From: Deltaproteobacteria bacterium
GTDB lineage: Bacteria; Myxococcota; UBA727; VGSZ01
Length of the DNA stretch: 64,000 bases
Direction: 5' to 3'
Assembly: GCA_020850995.1 (NCBI GenBank)
Contig: JADZDP010000024.1
Coordinates: 1-64,000, forward strand
A program made the position numbers and the translations under genes. The number at the start of each line of letters is the position of its first letter. Positions within the stretch are counted from its first letter, which is position 1. Below the pieces are notes generated by a model, which was not told the origin of the DNA, made no database searches, and saw only the letters and a program-made list of their open reading frames with translations. Below are positions 1 through 8,345 of this stretch, piece after piece.

Positions 1-130
1 CGAGCGAGGCGCGTCGATGGCAAGGAGCCCCGCAGGGCCGTGGCTGTCGCCACGGACCGAGGACGCGACGCCGCCAGCGACGATGGATCGCTCGCGAGGA
101 CGACTGAGTTGTCCATTCGCGGGCCCTTGG
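1..130. repeat. Foldback repeat, copy A, cut by the window edge
   Basis: The stretch has no convincing gene. It holds a perfect 7-base-pair hairpin (38-44 with 49-55, four-base loop). Around it lies an imperfect outer inverted repeat: CGAGCGA at the left edge matches the complement of bases 88-95, with further short matches inward. Bases 54-73 match 56415-56434 in 18 of 20 positions, immediately after the hairpin in both places. The hairpin stems differ in sequence but both still pair. It is therefore a second copy of the element at 56328-56488, with its left part outside the window. Whether it is a mobile miniature element or a structured RNA is open. Confidence 0.55.
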
Positions 131-237
131 TGGCACTGGCGCATCCGCACACGTGATCCACGCTCCCACCCCGGGAGCGCGTCTCAGGGGTGCCACTTCC
201 TCGTGGGGGGGCGCGTGCCGTTGGTAGGATGGCTGCG

Positions 238-2481
238 ATGGTGCGATCACGCTCTGGGCCGGGGCCCCTGGAGCACTCGAGATCCGACGACTCCGACGAC
301 CCAACGGCCGCCGTCGATGGTCTGTTCGTCGATGGCGCCACCGAGGCCGCCGACGAGCCGGAGGACTCCGCCGCCGCCCCGTCCGCCATGCGTCCGTCGT
401 CGGAGCCGCTGCCCGAGAACGAGCGACACTTCGGCCGCTACACCTTGCTGCGTCGGCTGGCCTACGGCGGCATGGGCGAGGTGTTCCTGGCGCGCCAAGG
501 CGGCGCCGGCTCCTTGGCCGGCGTGGCCAAGCTGGTCGTCATCAAGCGCATCCTCGGCCACATGCGCAGAGACGAGCGGCACCGGCGCATGTTCCTCGAC
601 GAGGCGCGTCTGCAGGCGCTGCTCAGCAACCCCCACGTCGTGCAGGTGCACGACATGGGCGAGGAGCAAGGGCACGTCTACCTCGCCATGGAGCACGTGC
701 TCGGGCCCTCGTGGCGCATGATCATCGACCGCATGCGAGCTCGGCGCACCTGGGTGCCGTTGGCCCACGTCTGCGCCATGGTGGCGCAGGCGGCGCGTGG
801 CTTGTCGTACGCCCACAACCTCGTCGACGTGGCGGGCTCGCCGCTGCGCATCGTGCACCGCGACATCAACCCGCACAACGTGCTCGTCAGCTACGACGGC
901 GAGGTCAAGATCATCGACTTCGGCATCGCCAAGAGCGAGCTGCAAGAGGGCAACACCGAGACCGGCACCATCAAGGGCAAGTTCAATTACATGTCGCCCG
1001 AGCAGAGCGCGGCGCTGAAGCTCGACAACCGCTCCGACATCTTCACGCTCGGCATCTGCCTGCAGGAGCTGCTCACCAACGAGAACCCGTTCCGTCGCTC
1101 GAACGTGGTGCTCTCGCTCGAGGCCATCCAAAAGGAGGCGCCGGTGCGCGTGGCGCGCCGGCGGCCCGACGCGGGCTTGTTGCAGCCCATCGTCGACCGC
1201 TGCATGGCCAAGGATCCGGAGCAGCGCTACGGCGATGCCCTCTTCTTGTCCGAGGATCTCGACGAGCTCTTGGCCTCTGGGGCGGTGCCGGCGCCGCCCG
1301 AGCCCTTGTCGTCGTGGCTGCGCAACCTGTTCACCGACGAGCTCGCGGAGCACATGCACATCCTCGAGGCCACCGGCTCCGCGGGCGCCATGGTGCGCCG
1401 CGACGGCGTGGGCTCCTCGCGCATGCGCGCCGCGCCGCGCGCGGTCTCGGGGGTGCGCGCGGCCAACGACATCGCCGACCTCGACACCAAGGTGTCGGGC
1501 TCGCCGCTCCTCGACGACCCGTCGTTCGACGTCGACTCCGTGTCGGGCGAGGGCATGGCGCTGCCCGCGCACGACGACGCCGACAGCTCGCAGGAGAGCA
1601 CGGCCGCCACGCCGAGCAGGATGGCGTTGCCGGGCTTGTCGTCGTCGGTGCCGCGGCCGGTGTTCGAACCCTTGTCCGACGTGCCCTCCACCGAAGCCAG
1701 CGCCGACGACGTCGTCGAGATCGCCTCGGTCACCGGCCCGGTGAAGCCTGCGCCGCCTGCCCCGGAGCTGATCGCGCTCGAGAGCGCCCCGGCGCACGGC
1801 GGGCGCACCATGCTCGTCGCCGCCGGCGTCGTGCTGGCCGTCGCGCTGGTGGCGGGCGTGGGCTACGCGGTGACGCGAGCGCCCGCGGCGCCCTCCCTGA
1901 CCCCGCCCGTGGCGCCGCCCCCGACCGCGCCGCCAGCGGACACGCCGACGCCCGACCACGACCCGCCGAACGTGGTGACCCCGCCGGGGACGGCCGCCCC
2001 TGTCGACCCGCCGCCCGATCCCGTACCGGCGCCAGCGGTGCCGACGCCGACGCCGGACCCGCAGCCCCCGGCGCCGCCAGAGCTCGTCGTCAGGGCGCCG
2101 ATCGAGCGAGCGCCGAGGAAGAACCCCAGGCGCGACGATCGCGCGCAGGCCACCGTGCTCGGCACCGTCAGCGTCGCCGCCGACGGCCTCAGCGTCAAAG
2201 GCCGCCGCAAGGTGGTGCAGGGCGAGGTGTCGGTGATCGGCGTGACCGGCGGCCCCTTCGAGGTGCGCCTCGCGGTGCGCGCCGCGGACTCCGGCGGCGC
2301 CACCATGGTGGTCGAGAGCGAGCCCTGGGCCATCGTGCAGGTCGACTCCATGGGGCGCGGGCGCACGCCGGTACGCGATCTGGCGCTGGCGGCGGGCAAG
2401 CGGGTCACGCTCACCTTCAAGTCGCCCAAGGTGCCGCAGAGCATGAGCGTCTCGGTGACGTGGACTCCCGCCGGGGGCTGA
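238..2481 (+). CDS. Membrane-anchored Hanks-type Ser/Thr protein kinase
   Basis: This is a receptor-like Ser/Thr kinase, expected to phosphorylate cytoplasmic partners with ATP. The kinase domain covers about residues 65-345. It has a Gly-rich loop (LAYGGMGEVFLAR), the ATP lysine in VVIKRI, the catalytic HRDINPHN, DFGIAKS, and an SPEQ form of the APE motif. A low-complexity acidic linker follows, then one transmembrane helix near residues 524-545 and a Pro-rich stretch. The last ~100 residues are beta-rich and PEGA-like, probably outside the cytoplasmic membrane. ATG 238 is preferred because AGGA lies 8 bases upstream; ATG 229 and GTG 190 are in frame. The AAA+ gene follows after 16 bases. 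Substrates cannot be inferred. Confidence 0.93.
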   Translation: MVRSRSGPGPLEHSRSDDSDDPTAAVDGLFVDGATEAADEPEDSAAAPSAMRPSSEPLPENERHFGRYTLLRRLAYGGMGEVFLARQGGAGSLAGVAKLVVIKRILGHMRRDERHRRMFLDEARLQALLSNPHVVQVHDMGEEQGHVYLAMEHVLGPSWRMIIDRMRARRTWVPLAHVCAMVAQAARGLSYAHNLVDVAGSPLRIVHRDINPHNVLVSYDGEVKIIDFGIAKSELQEGNTETGTIKGKFNYMSPEQSAALKLDNRSDIFTLGICLQELLTNENPFRRSNVVLSLEAIQKEAPVRVARRRPDAGLLQPIVDRCMAKDPEQRYGDALFLSEDLDELLASGAVPAPPEPLSSWLRNLFTDELAEHMHILEATGSAGAMVRRDGVGSSRMRAAPRAVSGVRAANDIADLDTKVSGSPLLDDPSFDVDSVSGEGMALPAHDDADSSQESTAATPSRMALPGLSSSVPRPVFEPLSDVPSTEASADDVVEIASVTGPVKPAPPAPELIALESAPAHGGRTMLVAAGVVLAVALVAGVGYAVTRAPAAPSLTPPVAPPPTAPPADTPTPDHDPPNVVTPPGTAAPVDPPPDPVPAPAVPTPTPDPQPPAPPELVVRAPIERAPRKNPRRDDRAQATVLGTVSVAADGLSVKGRRKVVQGEVSVIGVTGGPFEVRLAVRAADSGGATMVVESEPWAIVQVDSMGRGRTPVRDLALAAGKRVTLTFKSPKVPQSMSVSVTWTPAGG

Positions 2482-2497
2482 GTTACATCACAGCTCG

Positions 2498-3766
2498 ATG
2501 TCGCACCCGCTGAAGCCCCGCTTCGATGCGATCCGCCGCGAGCTCGAGCAACGCTTCCTCGCCAAGGAAGAGATCATCCGCCTGATGATGATCTCGGCCA
2601 TCGCCGGCGAGCACATGGTGCTGATCGGACCGCCCGGCACCGCCAAGTCGGCGCTCATCCGCGCCTTCGCCCGCCTCATCGACGCGCGCTACTTCGAGTA
2701 CCTGCTGACCCGCTTCTCGGAGCCCAACGAGCTGTTCGGGCCCGTCGACATCCAGTCGTTTCGGAGTGGCTCGTATCGGCGCGTGCTCACCAACATGCTG
2801 CCCGAGGCGGAGATCGTCTTCCTCGACGAGGCCTTCAAGGCCAACAGCGCCATCCTCAACTCGTTGCTGACGGTGCTGAACGAGCGGCGCTTCAACAACG
2901 GCGCGCAGCTCGTCAAGGTGCCGCTCATCTCGCTGTTCGCGGCCTCGAACGAGGTGCCGTCGAGCGACAACCTCGACGCCATCTTCGATCGCTTCTTGCT
3001 GCGCGTGCACAGCGACAACCTCGACAGCTACCACTTCCACGAGCTGATGACGAAGGGCCTGGCCCTCGAGCGCTTGGCTGCGAAGGACGAAGACCGGCCC
3101 CCCGCGCCTGCGCCAGCCATGCCCAAGCTGCCAGAGCTGGCCGGCGAGCATGCGCGCGCCAACATCCCCGCGCCCCCGCCCCTGGCGCAGCGGGCCGCCG
3201 CGCTCCTGTCCGCCGCCGACCTGCACGGCTGCCGGCGCGCGCTGCTCGAGCGGGTCGAGCTGCCCGAGGATTTCCTGGCCACCTACAAGGGGCTGTGCTT
3301 TCAGCTGCGCGGCGAGGGCATCTCGCTGTCGGACCGGCGCATCGTGCGCCTCCTCAAGCTGTTCGCGGCCAGCGCCTTCCTCGACGGGCGCACCCGCGTG
3401 CACGAGGGCGACCTGTTCATCCTGCGCCACGCCTGGAACAACCTCGATCAGCGCGAGATCTTGGACGCCGTGGTGGAGCCCGTGGTGGCCCAATACTACG
3501 CCGAGCACCCCGACGACCGCCCCCACGCCGTGGCCGCCGACATCGATCGCCTGGTCACCGAGCTCAACCTGGTGCACAAGACGCTCACGCAGGGCGCCGA
3601 GCTGTCCGACATCCAGCTCTTCACGCAGCTGCGCAACCTCAATGACTTGCGCTCGGCGTTCGCTGCCCACGGCGGCGACACCGCGCAGCGCATGGTCAAG
3701 CAGATCGACCAGCTCCTCGAGCAGATCTTCGAGGGCGGACGCTTCGCCGCGGCGCCGCGCGCGTAG
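2498..3766 (+). CDS. RavA/MoxR-type AAA+ ATPase
   Basis: This is an AAA+ ATPase of the MoxR group, closest in appearance to RavA, a chaperone-like ATPase that usually works with a VWA-domain partner. Walker A is GPPGTAKS at residues 44-51 and Walker B is EIVFLDEAFK near 105-114. The segment TRFSEPNELFGP between them is typical of RavA. The C-terminal ~180 residues are alpha-helical and lack a VWA domain. The gene starts 16 bases after the kinase stop, so the two are probably co-transcribed. No VWA (ViaA-like) partner lies next to it; the next gene is convergent. Confidence 0.88.
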   Translation: MSHPLKPRFDAIRRELEQRFLAKEEIIRLMMISAIAGEHMVLIGPPGTAKSALIRAFARLIDARYFEYLLTRFSEPNELFGPVDIQSFRSGSYRRVLTNMLPEAEIVFLDEAFKANSAILNSLLTVLNERRFNNGAQLVKVPLISLFAASNEVPSSDNLDAIFDRFLLRVHSDNLDSYHFHELMTKGLALERLAAKDEDRPPAPAPAMPKLPELAGEHARANIPAPPPLAQRAAALLSAADLHGCRRALLERVELPEDFLATYKGLCFQLRGEGISLSDRRIVRLLKLFAASAFLDGRTRVHEGDLFILRHAWNNLDQREILDAVVEPVVAQYYAEHPDDRPHAVAADIDRLVTELNLVHKTLTQGAELSDIQLFTQLRNLNDLRSAFAAHGGDTAQRMVKQIDQLLEQIFEGGRFAAAPRA

Positions 3767-3796
3767 ACGCGGGCCTGCGATCGGCCCCGCCCAGCG

Positions 3797-3832
3797 AAAA
3801 AAAAACACCGCCCAGGGGAATCCTGGGCGGTG
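3797..3832 (-). terminator. Intrinsic terminator of the 3857-4465 lipoprotein gene
   Basis: A perfect 11-base-pair stem (3806-3816 with 3822-3832) has a five-base loop. On the minus strand it is followed by a run of nine T residues (complement of 3797-3805). It lies 25 bases beyond the stop of the minus-strand gene ending at 3857, the classical layout of a Rho-independent terminator. It sits between two convergent genes and could also slow transcription from the left. Confidence 0.88.
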
Positions 3833-3856
3833 CCAACTCACCTAATCACTTACAAT

Positions 3857-4465
3857 TCAGGCGGACGTGTTGTTGCCGTCGGTGAGCACGTCCTCTGAGT
3901 CGCCGCAAGCCTCTCCGGCCGCGGTAACACTTTCGATGGCTGAGGCGAGCGCCTCTTGGTCGACCTCTCCGGGCACCTCGGTGCAGACGCCGCACACACA
4001 CTCGGTGGTGGGCTCGCCGGGAACAAGCATGGCGCTCACGTCTTGCGCCGCGTCGGCAGCGCACATAGCCGCGGCCACCGCATCATTGATGTCATCGTCG
4101 GTCACGCCAGAGCCCGAGGAGGGTGCGGACGAGCCGGGACCGCAGTCGTTGCTGCTGTCCTCCTCGAGCACCTTGACCACCTCGCCGGCGCGCTGGCGCA
4201 CCAGCTCGGCGACCTCGAGGGCGTGCTCGGCCGCCGCGGTGGCCGCCACCTGATCGCGGCCCATCCCCGCGTCGGCCGCGTCGAAGGCGACGTTGGAGGC
4301 CTCACCCATGGCGAGCGCGATGTCCTCGATCATCGCGCGGCGCACCTGCTCCGCGGCGCTCGGCCCCGTGGCCGCTGGCGTGCCCTGGCTGTCGAGCGGC
4401 TCACCGGGAGCGCCGAAGCACGCGGTCAGGGCCAGAGCAGCGAGGGGAGCGACGAGGATGCGCAT
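3857..4465 (-). CDS. Ala-rich lipoprotein of unknown function
   Basis: I do not recognise a family. The N-terminus is a lipoprotein signal, with LTAC at residues 13-16 making Cys16 the lipidated residue. The mature part is rich in Ala, Glu and Asp and looks mostly helical. It carries several more cysteines, including a CVCGVC cluster, that could form disulfides in the periplasm. GGAGG lies 6 bases upstream of the ATG. The gene stands alone on its strand and ends at a strong intrinsic terminator. Confidence 0.75.
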   Translation of the reverse strand: MRILVAPLAALALTACFGAPGEPLDSQGTPAATGPSAAEQVRRAMIEDIALAMGEASNVAFDAADAGMGRDQVAATAAAEHALEVAELVRQRAGEVVKVLEEDSSNDCGPGSSAPSSGSGVTDDDINDAVAAAMCAADAAQDVSAMLVPGEPTTECVCGVCTEVPGEVDQEALASAIESVTAAGEACGDSEDVLTDGNNTSA

Positions 4466-4543
4466 GAGGCCTCCGAGGTTGCCCTGTCCATTTCACGGTC
4501 CATGCCTATCTCCGAACCGCGTCAGGACGCGGCGATGCCCTGT

Positions 4544-4577
4544 CCTCCCCCCTGGGGAGCGAGACCCCAGGGAGGGG
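4544..4577. repeat. Strong intergenic hairpin
   Basis: A nearly perfect inverted repeat pairs 4544-4557 with 4565-4577 around a seven-base loop (AGCGAGA), with the uninterrupted core CCCTGGGG/CCCCAGGG. No T-run follows on either side, so it is not a standard terminator. It lies between two divergent genes, upstream of the promoter of the PilP-like gene. Confidence 0.6.
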
Positions 4578-4637
4578 AGCCCTCCCCCACCCCGTGGGTG
4601 CGGGCGATAGCCGTGGCGAACGCTCTGTGATGTGTGT

Positions 4638-4667
4638 TTGACGTATCAAAGATATGTCTTTTATGCT
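4638..4667 (+). promoter_or_regulatory. Sigma-70-like promoter with an operator-like dyad
   Basis: TTGACG at 4638-4643 and TATGCT at 4662-4667 are separated by 18 bases (or TTATGC at 17) and resemble a sigma-70 promoter. The stretch is markedly AT-rich for this genome. An 8-3-8 inverted repeat, 7 of 8 paired (GACGTATC/GATATGTC, 4640-4658), fills the spacer and overlaps the -35 box, where a repressor or MerR-type activator would bind. AGGAGG follows at 4674-4679, so the leader would be very short. Confidence 0.55.
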
Positions 4668-4683
4668 TACCATAGGAGGCCCC

Positions 4684-5100
4684 ATGAAGGAGATGCTCGC
4701 CCTGGTCTTGCTGCTCTCGTGCGTGCCGGCGCTCGGTGCTGAGCCCCCTCGCGATCCCTTCGCCGCCTACGAGAGTGCGCCGATCGCGGCCGGCGATGGA
4801 CCGCTGCAGCGTTGGCCGCTGGAGGCGCTGCGGCTGCGCGGCGTGATCAGCGGCACCGCTTCGCCGCGGGCCCTGATCGAGACCCCCGATGGCCAGACCC
4901 ACACGGCGCGCGTGGGCGATCACGTGGGCACGGCCTGGGGCCGCATCGCCGCGATCAGGGGCGGCGCGATCGCGGTGCAGGAGCAGTTCCGCGACGCCAT
5001 TGGTGCGCTGCACGAGCGCCGCACCGAGCTCGCGCTGCCGCGAGCGCGAGCCACAGGAGCAACGCGGCCGACGCCAACGGCAGCGCCGATCGGCCGCTGA
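4684..5100 (+). CDS. pilP: PilP-like type IV pilus assembly protein, isolated
   Basis: This small exported protein resembles PilP, the periplasmic lipoprotein that links the inner-membrane PilMNO complex to the PilQ secretin. A signal peptide covers residues 1-19. The PilP pattern follows: RDPF, then LRLRGVISG, RALIETPDG, VGDHVGTAWGRI and the closing IAVQEQFRDAIG. The start at 4684 has a perfect AGGAGG 4 bases upstream; an in-frame ATG at 4654 lies inside the promoter and was rejected. No pilM, N, O or Q is nearby. The last 146 bases overlap, tail to tail, the end of the PHP phosphoesterase gene. Confidence 0.8.
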   Translation: MKEMLALVLLLSCVPALGAEPPRDPFAAYESAPIAAGDGPLQRWPLEALRLRGVISGTASPRALIETPDGQTHTARVGDHVGTAWGRIAAIRGGAIAVQEQFRDAIGALHERRTELALPRARATGATRPTPTAAPIGR

Positions 5101-6553
5101 CGGCGCAGGCGCAAGCCGCGGGCGGCGCGGGCAGCAGCCACACGTAGCTCGTGATGGTGCGCGGCACGAGCTCGCCAGCGTCGTCGACCTGCACCTCGGC
5201 ACGGACCCGTTCGGCGCCGCCCTCGCTGGGCGTGACAAGCAGCGTGAAGGTCTGCGGATCGTCGGTGACCTCTACCGGCGGCGCCACGCCGAGGCCGCTC
5301 TGCACGAAGCGAAACTGCGAGCCGACGCCGCCGCTGACCGTGGCGGTCAAGGTCACCTCGGCGGCCGCCACGGTGTCGCCCACCCGCGCCGGCGTCGTGT
5401 CGAGCGCGATCATGGGGTCGTCGGGCCCCTGCATCTTCACCACCGTGCGCGAGTCGAGGATGCCCTGGCGGAGCGCTGACACCGACAGGCCGCTCGCGAA
5501 CACCAGCGTGGTGGGGTCGGCGATGGGCGAGCTGTTGCCCTGCCCGGCCTGGTGGTCGTCGGAGCCGCCGAGCGCCGCTAGGTGGTGGCCTTGGTCGAGC
5601 AGCTGCTCCCAGAGCGCGATGGCGTCCCACGCGAACAAGCGCCCCGCCTGGCGCCAGCCACCGGTCTCGATCTCCACGCCGTGCAGGGTGCCGAGCGCGG
5701 GCGCCTCGTGCGCCCACGCGCAGCCGATGCACGCATCGCCGAGGTCGAGCGCGGGGTGGTTGATGGAGAGGAGCCCGCCCTGTGCCACGATGTCGTCGAC
5801 GGCGGCCTGCAGGGTCTGGCCGCCGAAGCCGACGCGGTGATCGACCCAGGCGGTGGCGCCGAAGGCCGTGGCGTGACCCGCGTAGGTGGTGAGCTCGATG
5901 CCGGGCACGAACAGCAGCTCCGGGTGGGCCGGCTGCGCGGCGGCGATGCGCTCGTCTTGCGCCACGGTGTTGTGGTCGGTGATGACGACGAAGTCGAGGC
6001 CGCGCCCGCGCGCGAAGGCGGCGATCTCGGCGAGCGGCGGGCGCGCATCGCCCGAGTCCTCGGAGTGAACATGGAAGTCACCGGCGTAGAAGCGCGCCTC
6101 CGACGAGAGCGGCGCCGCCTCCGCGTAGGGCGCTCGGTCCGTGGCCGGCGGCAGCGTGGCGGTGGTGCGAAAGGTGATCGCCGCCGCATAGCCAGGCGCG
6201 GCGCTCCTCACCTTGGCCTTGCCGACGTAGAGCGTCCAGGTGCCCGGCGCGATGGGCCCCGGCAGATAGCTGCGCGACGAGGCCTCGACGCCGATGACGG
6301 CGTCCTCCGTGTTGCCGCCGCCGTAGCCGCGGAAGCCCTCGGGAGAGAGCACGCCGAAGTCGAGGATGTCGTCGGCGTCGGTGGCGGCGTGCGCGATCTG
6401 GATCTCCACGGTACCCGCGGGCACCTCGAAGGGCAGCTCGAAGAACTCGCCGCTGGCGGGCACGGCGCCCTCGAGCACCAGGTCGGGGGCCGGCTGCGCC
6501 CACGAGGTGCGTGCGGCCAACGCGAGGACCAGGAGCGTGAACGTGCGCGCCAT
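4955..6553 (-). CDS. Secreted PHP-domain phosphoesterase with MYXO-CTERM-like anchor
   Basis: This is an exported metal-dependent hydrolase of the PHP/CehA-McbA type. After a signal peptide comes a beta-rich N-terminal domain (about residues 25-145). The PHP domain follows with metal-binding motifs in order: FHVHSEDSGD, VITDHNT, PGIELTTYAGH, SINHPALD and GSDDH. The C-terminus has Cys-Ala-Cys, a hydrophobic helix and Arg-rich residues, which is the layout of the MYXO-CTERM sorting signal that ends in surface anchoring. The transmembrane helix and tail are encoded antisense to the PilP-like gene. The gene lies 18 bases after its upstream neighbour on the same strand. The substrate is unknown. 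Confidence 0.85.
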   Translation of the reverse strand: MARTFTLLVLALAARTSWAQPAPDLVLEGAVPASGEFFELPFEVPAGTVEIQIAHAATDADDILDFGVLSPEGFRGYGGGNTEDAVIGVEASSRSYLPGPIAPGTWTLYVGKAKVRSAAPGYAAAITFRTTATLPPATDRAPYAEAAPLSSEARFYAGDFHVHSEDSGDARPPLAEIAAFARGRGLDFVVITDHNTVAQDERIAAAQPAHPELLFVPGIELTTYAGHATAFGATAWVDHRVGFGGQTLQAAVDDIVAQGGLLSINHPALDLGDACIGCAWAHEAPALGTLHGVEIETGGWRQAGRLFAWDAIALWEQLLDQGHHLAALGGSDDHQAGQGNSSPIADPTTLVFASGLSVSALRQGILDSRTVVKMQGPDDPMIALDTTPARVGDTVAAAEVTLTATVSGGVGSQFRFVQSGLGVAPPVEVTDDPQTFTLLVTPSEGGAERVRAEVQVDDAGELVPRTITSYVWLLPAPPAACACAVSGRSALPLASAALLLWLALAAARARCGARAAHQWRRGTAPAPRSRRP

Positions 6554-6571
6554 GGGCGCACGGTAGCGCGA

Positions 6572-7480
6572 TCAGATCCCGGCTGTGTCCTCGGGCTGCA
6601 GGAAGCGCGCGTAGCGTTGCTCGGCCGCGCGAGTGAGCGGCGCCAGATCGCGGGTGAGCCAATCGACGACGTCGTCGGTGACGCCGAGGTACAGGTCGCT
6701 GGCGGCCAAGAGCACGCCGGCGTTCTCGGTCAGCGTGTGCGCGCGCAGCGAGGGCTTGAGCGGCGCCGGTCGACCGTCGTCGCCGACGCAGAAGAGCCCG
6801 AAGGCGCGCGACGAGAACAGCATGCGCTCGCGGAAGCGCGCCACCGCGTGGATCTCGAAGGGCGCCTGGGCCACCACGCAGACGCCGCTCGCGTCGCCGG
6901 CCAGCAGCGTGTGGCCCGCGGCGGCAACGATGCGCTGCTCGGCGTCGAGCGCGAGGGCAGTGATGGGCGCGCCGCCCTCCACCGTGACCGGGCGGAGATC
7001 GGTGAGCGGCCCGCACAGCAGGTCGCCGTTGTCGGCCACCGCCGCCACCGTATCGCCCGCGCATGCCAGCAGGCGCGCCGAGCGCCGCGGCCCGCGCTCG
7101 GGGGACGCGCCGCCGGGCGGGAACACCCACAGGCGATCGGCGGCGGCCAAGAGCGCGCCGCCGCGGTAGGGCACCATGGTGCGCGGCGACGCCAGCTTGT
7201 GCTTGCGGCCATCCACGTGCACCACCTGGCGACCGTCGAGCACCAAGAGCTTGCCGTCGGCGCCCATGACGAGCGCGGGGGCCTCGCCCAGGAGCTGGTC
7301 GATGACCTCGAGCTTGCCGGGCAAGAGCTGCACCACGAAGGTCTCGGCGATGTGCTCGGCCTCCTCGTCGAAGCGCACGCCCAGCGCGCGCAGCTCGGTG
7401 AGCGAGAGCGGCACGGCAGGCCCCCATCGCAACGCGAGGGAGCGCGGGCGGGATCGGGCAGGCGACGCCACCGGGGCCAT
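6572..7480 (-). CDS. Hypothetical beta-propeller-like protein
   Basis: I do not recognise a named family. The protein has no signal peptide. It shows a repeating pattern of short beta strands separated by GD or DG turns (GADGKLLVLDG, AAADRLWVF, VADNGDLL), consistent with a degenerate beta-propeller. The start at ATG 7480 was chosen because an earlier in-frame start would run into the neighbouring gene; GGAGA lies upstream at longer spacing. It is followed after 18 bases by the PHP phosphoesterase gene, so the two are probably co-transcribed. Confidence 0.65.
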   Translation of the reverse strand: MAPVASPARSRPRSLALRWGPAVPLSLTELRALGVRFDEEAEHIAETFVVQLLPGKLEVIDQLLGEAPALVMGADGKLLVLDGRQVVHVDGRKHKLASPRTMVPYRGGALLAAADRLWVFPPGGASPERGPRRSARLLACAGDTVAAVADNGDLLCGPLTDLRPVTVEGGAPITALALDAEQRIVAAAGHTLLAGDASGVCVVAQAPFEIHAVARFRERMLFSSRAFGLFCVGDDGRPAPLKPSLRAHTLTENAGVLLAASDLYLGVTDDVVDWLTRDLAPLTRAAEQRYARFLQPEDTAGI

Positions 7481-7590
7481 GATCGAGCAGTCTCCGACGG
7501 CGTCGCAAGAAGGGAAGGGCCCCCACCCGCGACCACCGTCACGTGGAGCGCAGCTATCGAGCTTGACGGCGGTGGGTGTCAAGTCGCCGA

Positions 7591-8295
7591 TCAGTCGAGC
7601 TCGGCGGAGTCGCCAGTCAAGCTCAGCTTCCCGGCCGCGCCACAGCCGTCCTCGACGATCAGCTCCAGGCGGTACCTGCCCGCGTCGCGCTCGAGGAAGC
7701 ACGCGAGGAAGCGGTCGCCGTCCCATGAGAACGAGAAGCCCGGGGCCGCGTCGCCATAGCCCTCGTGCTCGGCGGTGCGCAGCGCCAGGTAGCGCACCTC
7801 ACAGCCGCGGGCTGGCGGCGGCAAGGGCGCGCAGCGCCGCCGCCAGGTCACGGGGCCCACGCTGGCCCCGTGCACCGCCCCCAGGCGCGACTCGAGCAGG
7901 TCGTTCTCGTCGGCGCAGCCGTCGATGCGCACGGGGCGCGCGGCGCCCTCGACCTTGGCCGAGAAGCGCGCCGCACGGCAACAGATGCGGCGCGCATCGG
8001 CGGCGCGACAACCCTGGTCGCCGGCCAGCACCACCAGGCGCGCCAGGCCCTCCTTGGCCCACACCAGCCGGCTGCCCTGGTCGGCCACCTGCAGCTCGCC
8101 CAGGCCCGGCAGCGCCACCACCCGCGCCGGCGGCCGCAGCACGAAGGTGGCCGGCCCCCGCCACAGCTCGGCGCCGCTCTGCTCGTCGGTGACCACCATG
8201 ACGTCGCCAGCGGCCTCGGTGCGCGCGCTGGCGCAGGCGCAGGTGACGAGCGCGTGGGCACCCACCACGACGCAAAGGACCTTGTTCGGCACCAC
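7591..8295 (-). CDS. Hypothetical exported protein, Cys-rich
   Basis: No family is recognised. GTG 8295 (or 8292) gives a hydrophobic N-terminus ending VTCACAS, a possible though atypical lipobox. A longer start at 8355 would overlap the divergent gene and was rejected. The mature protein contains many cysteines and two beta-rich halves. A short inverted repeat (CTTGAC 7562-7567, GTCAAG 7578-7583) lies just beyond its stop. Confidence 0.6.
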   Translation of the reverse strand: MVPNKVLCVVVGAHALVTCACASARTEAAGDVMVVTDEQSGAELWRGPATFVLRPPARVVALPGLGELQVADQGSRLVWAKEGLARLVVLAGDQGCRAADARRICCRAARFSAKVEGAARPVRIDGCADENDLLESRLGAVHGASVGPVTWRRRCAPLPPPARGCEVRYLALRTAEHEGYGDAAPGFSFSWDGDRFLACFLERDAGRYRLELIVEDGCGAAGKLSLTGDSAELD

Positions 8296-8345
8296 AGCCG
8301 TCAGTATGCACGAGGCGCGACGCTCGTGGCGTCGGGAGGTTCCTC

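Noticed and set aside
4480..4500. Possible further copy of the dispersed motif (TGTCCATT)
   Set aside because: Only an eight-base match; not above chance.
4654..4683. Upstream ATG start for the PilP-like gene
   Set aside because: It lies within the promoter spacer and lacks a ribosome site; ATG 4684 has AGGAGG and gives a proper signal peptide.
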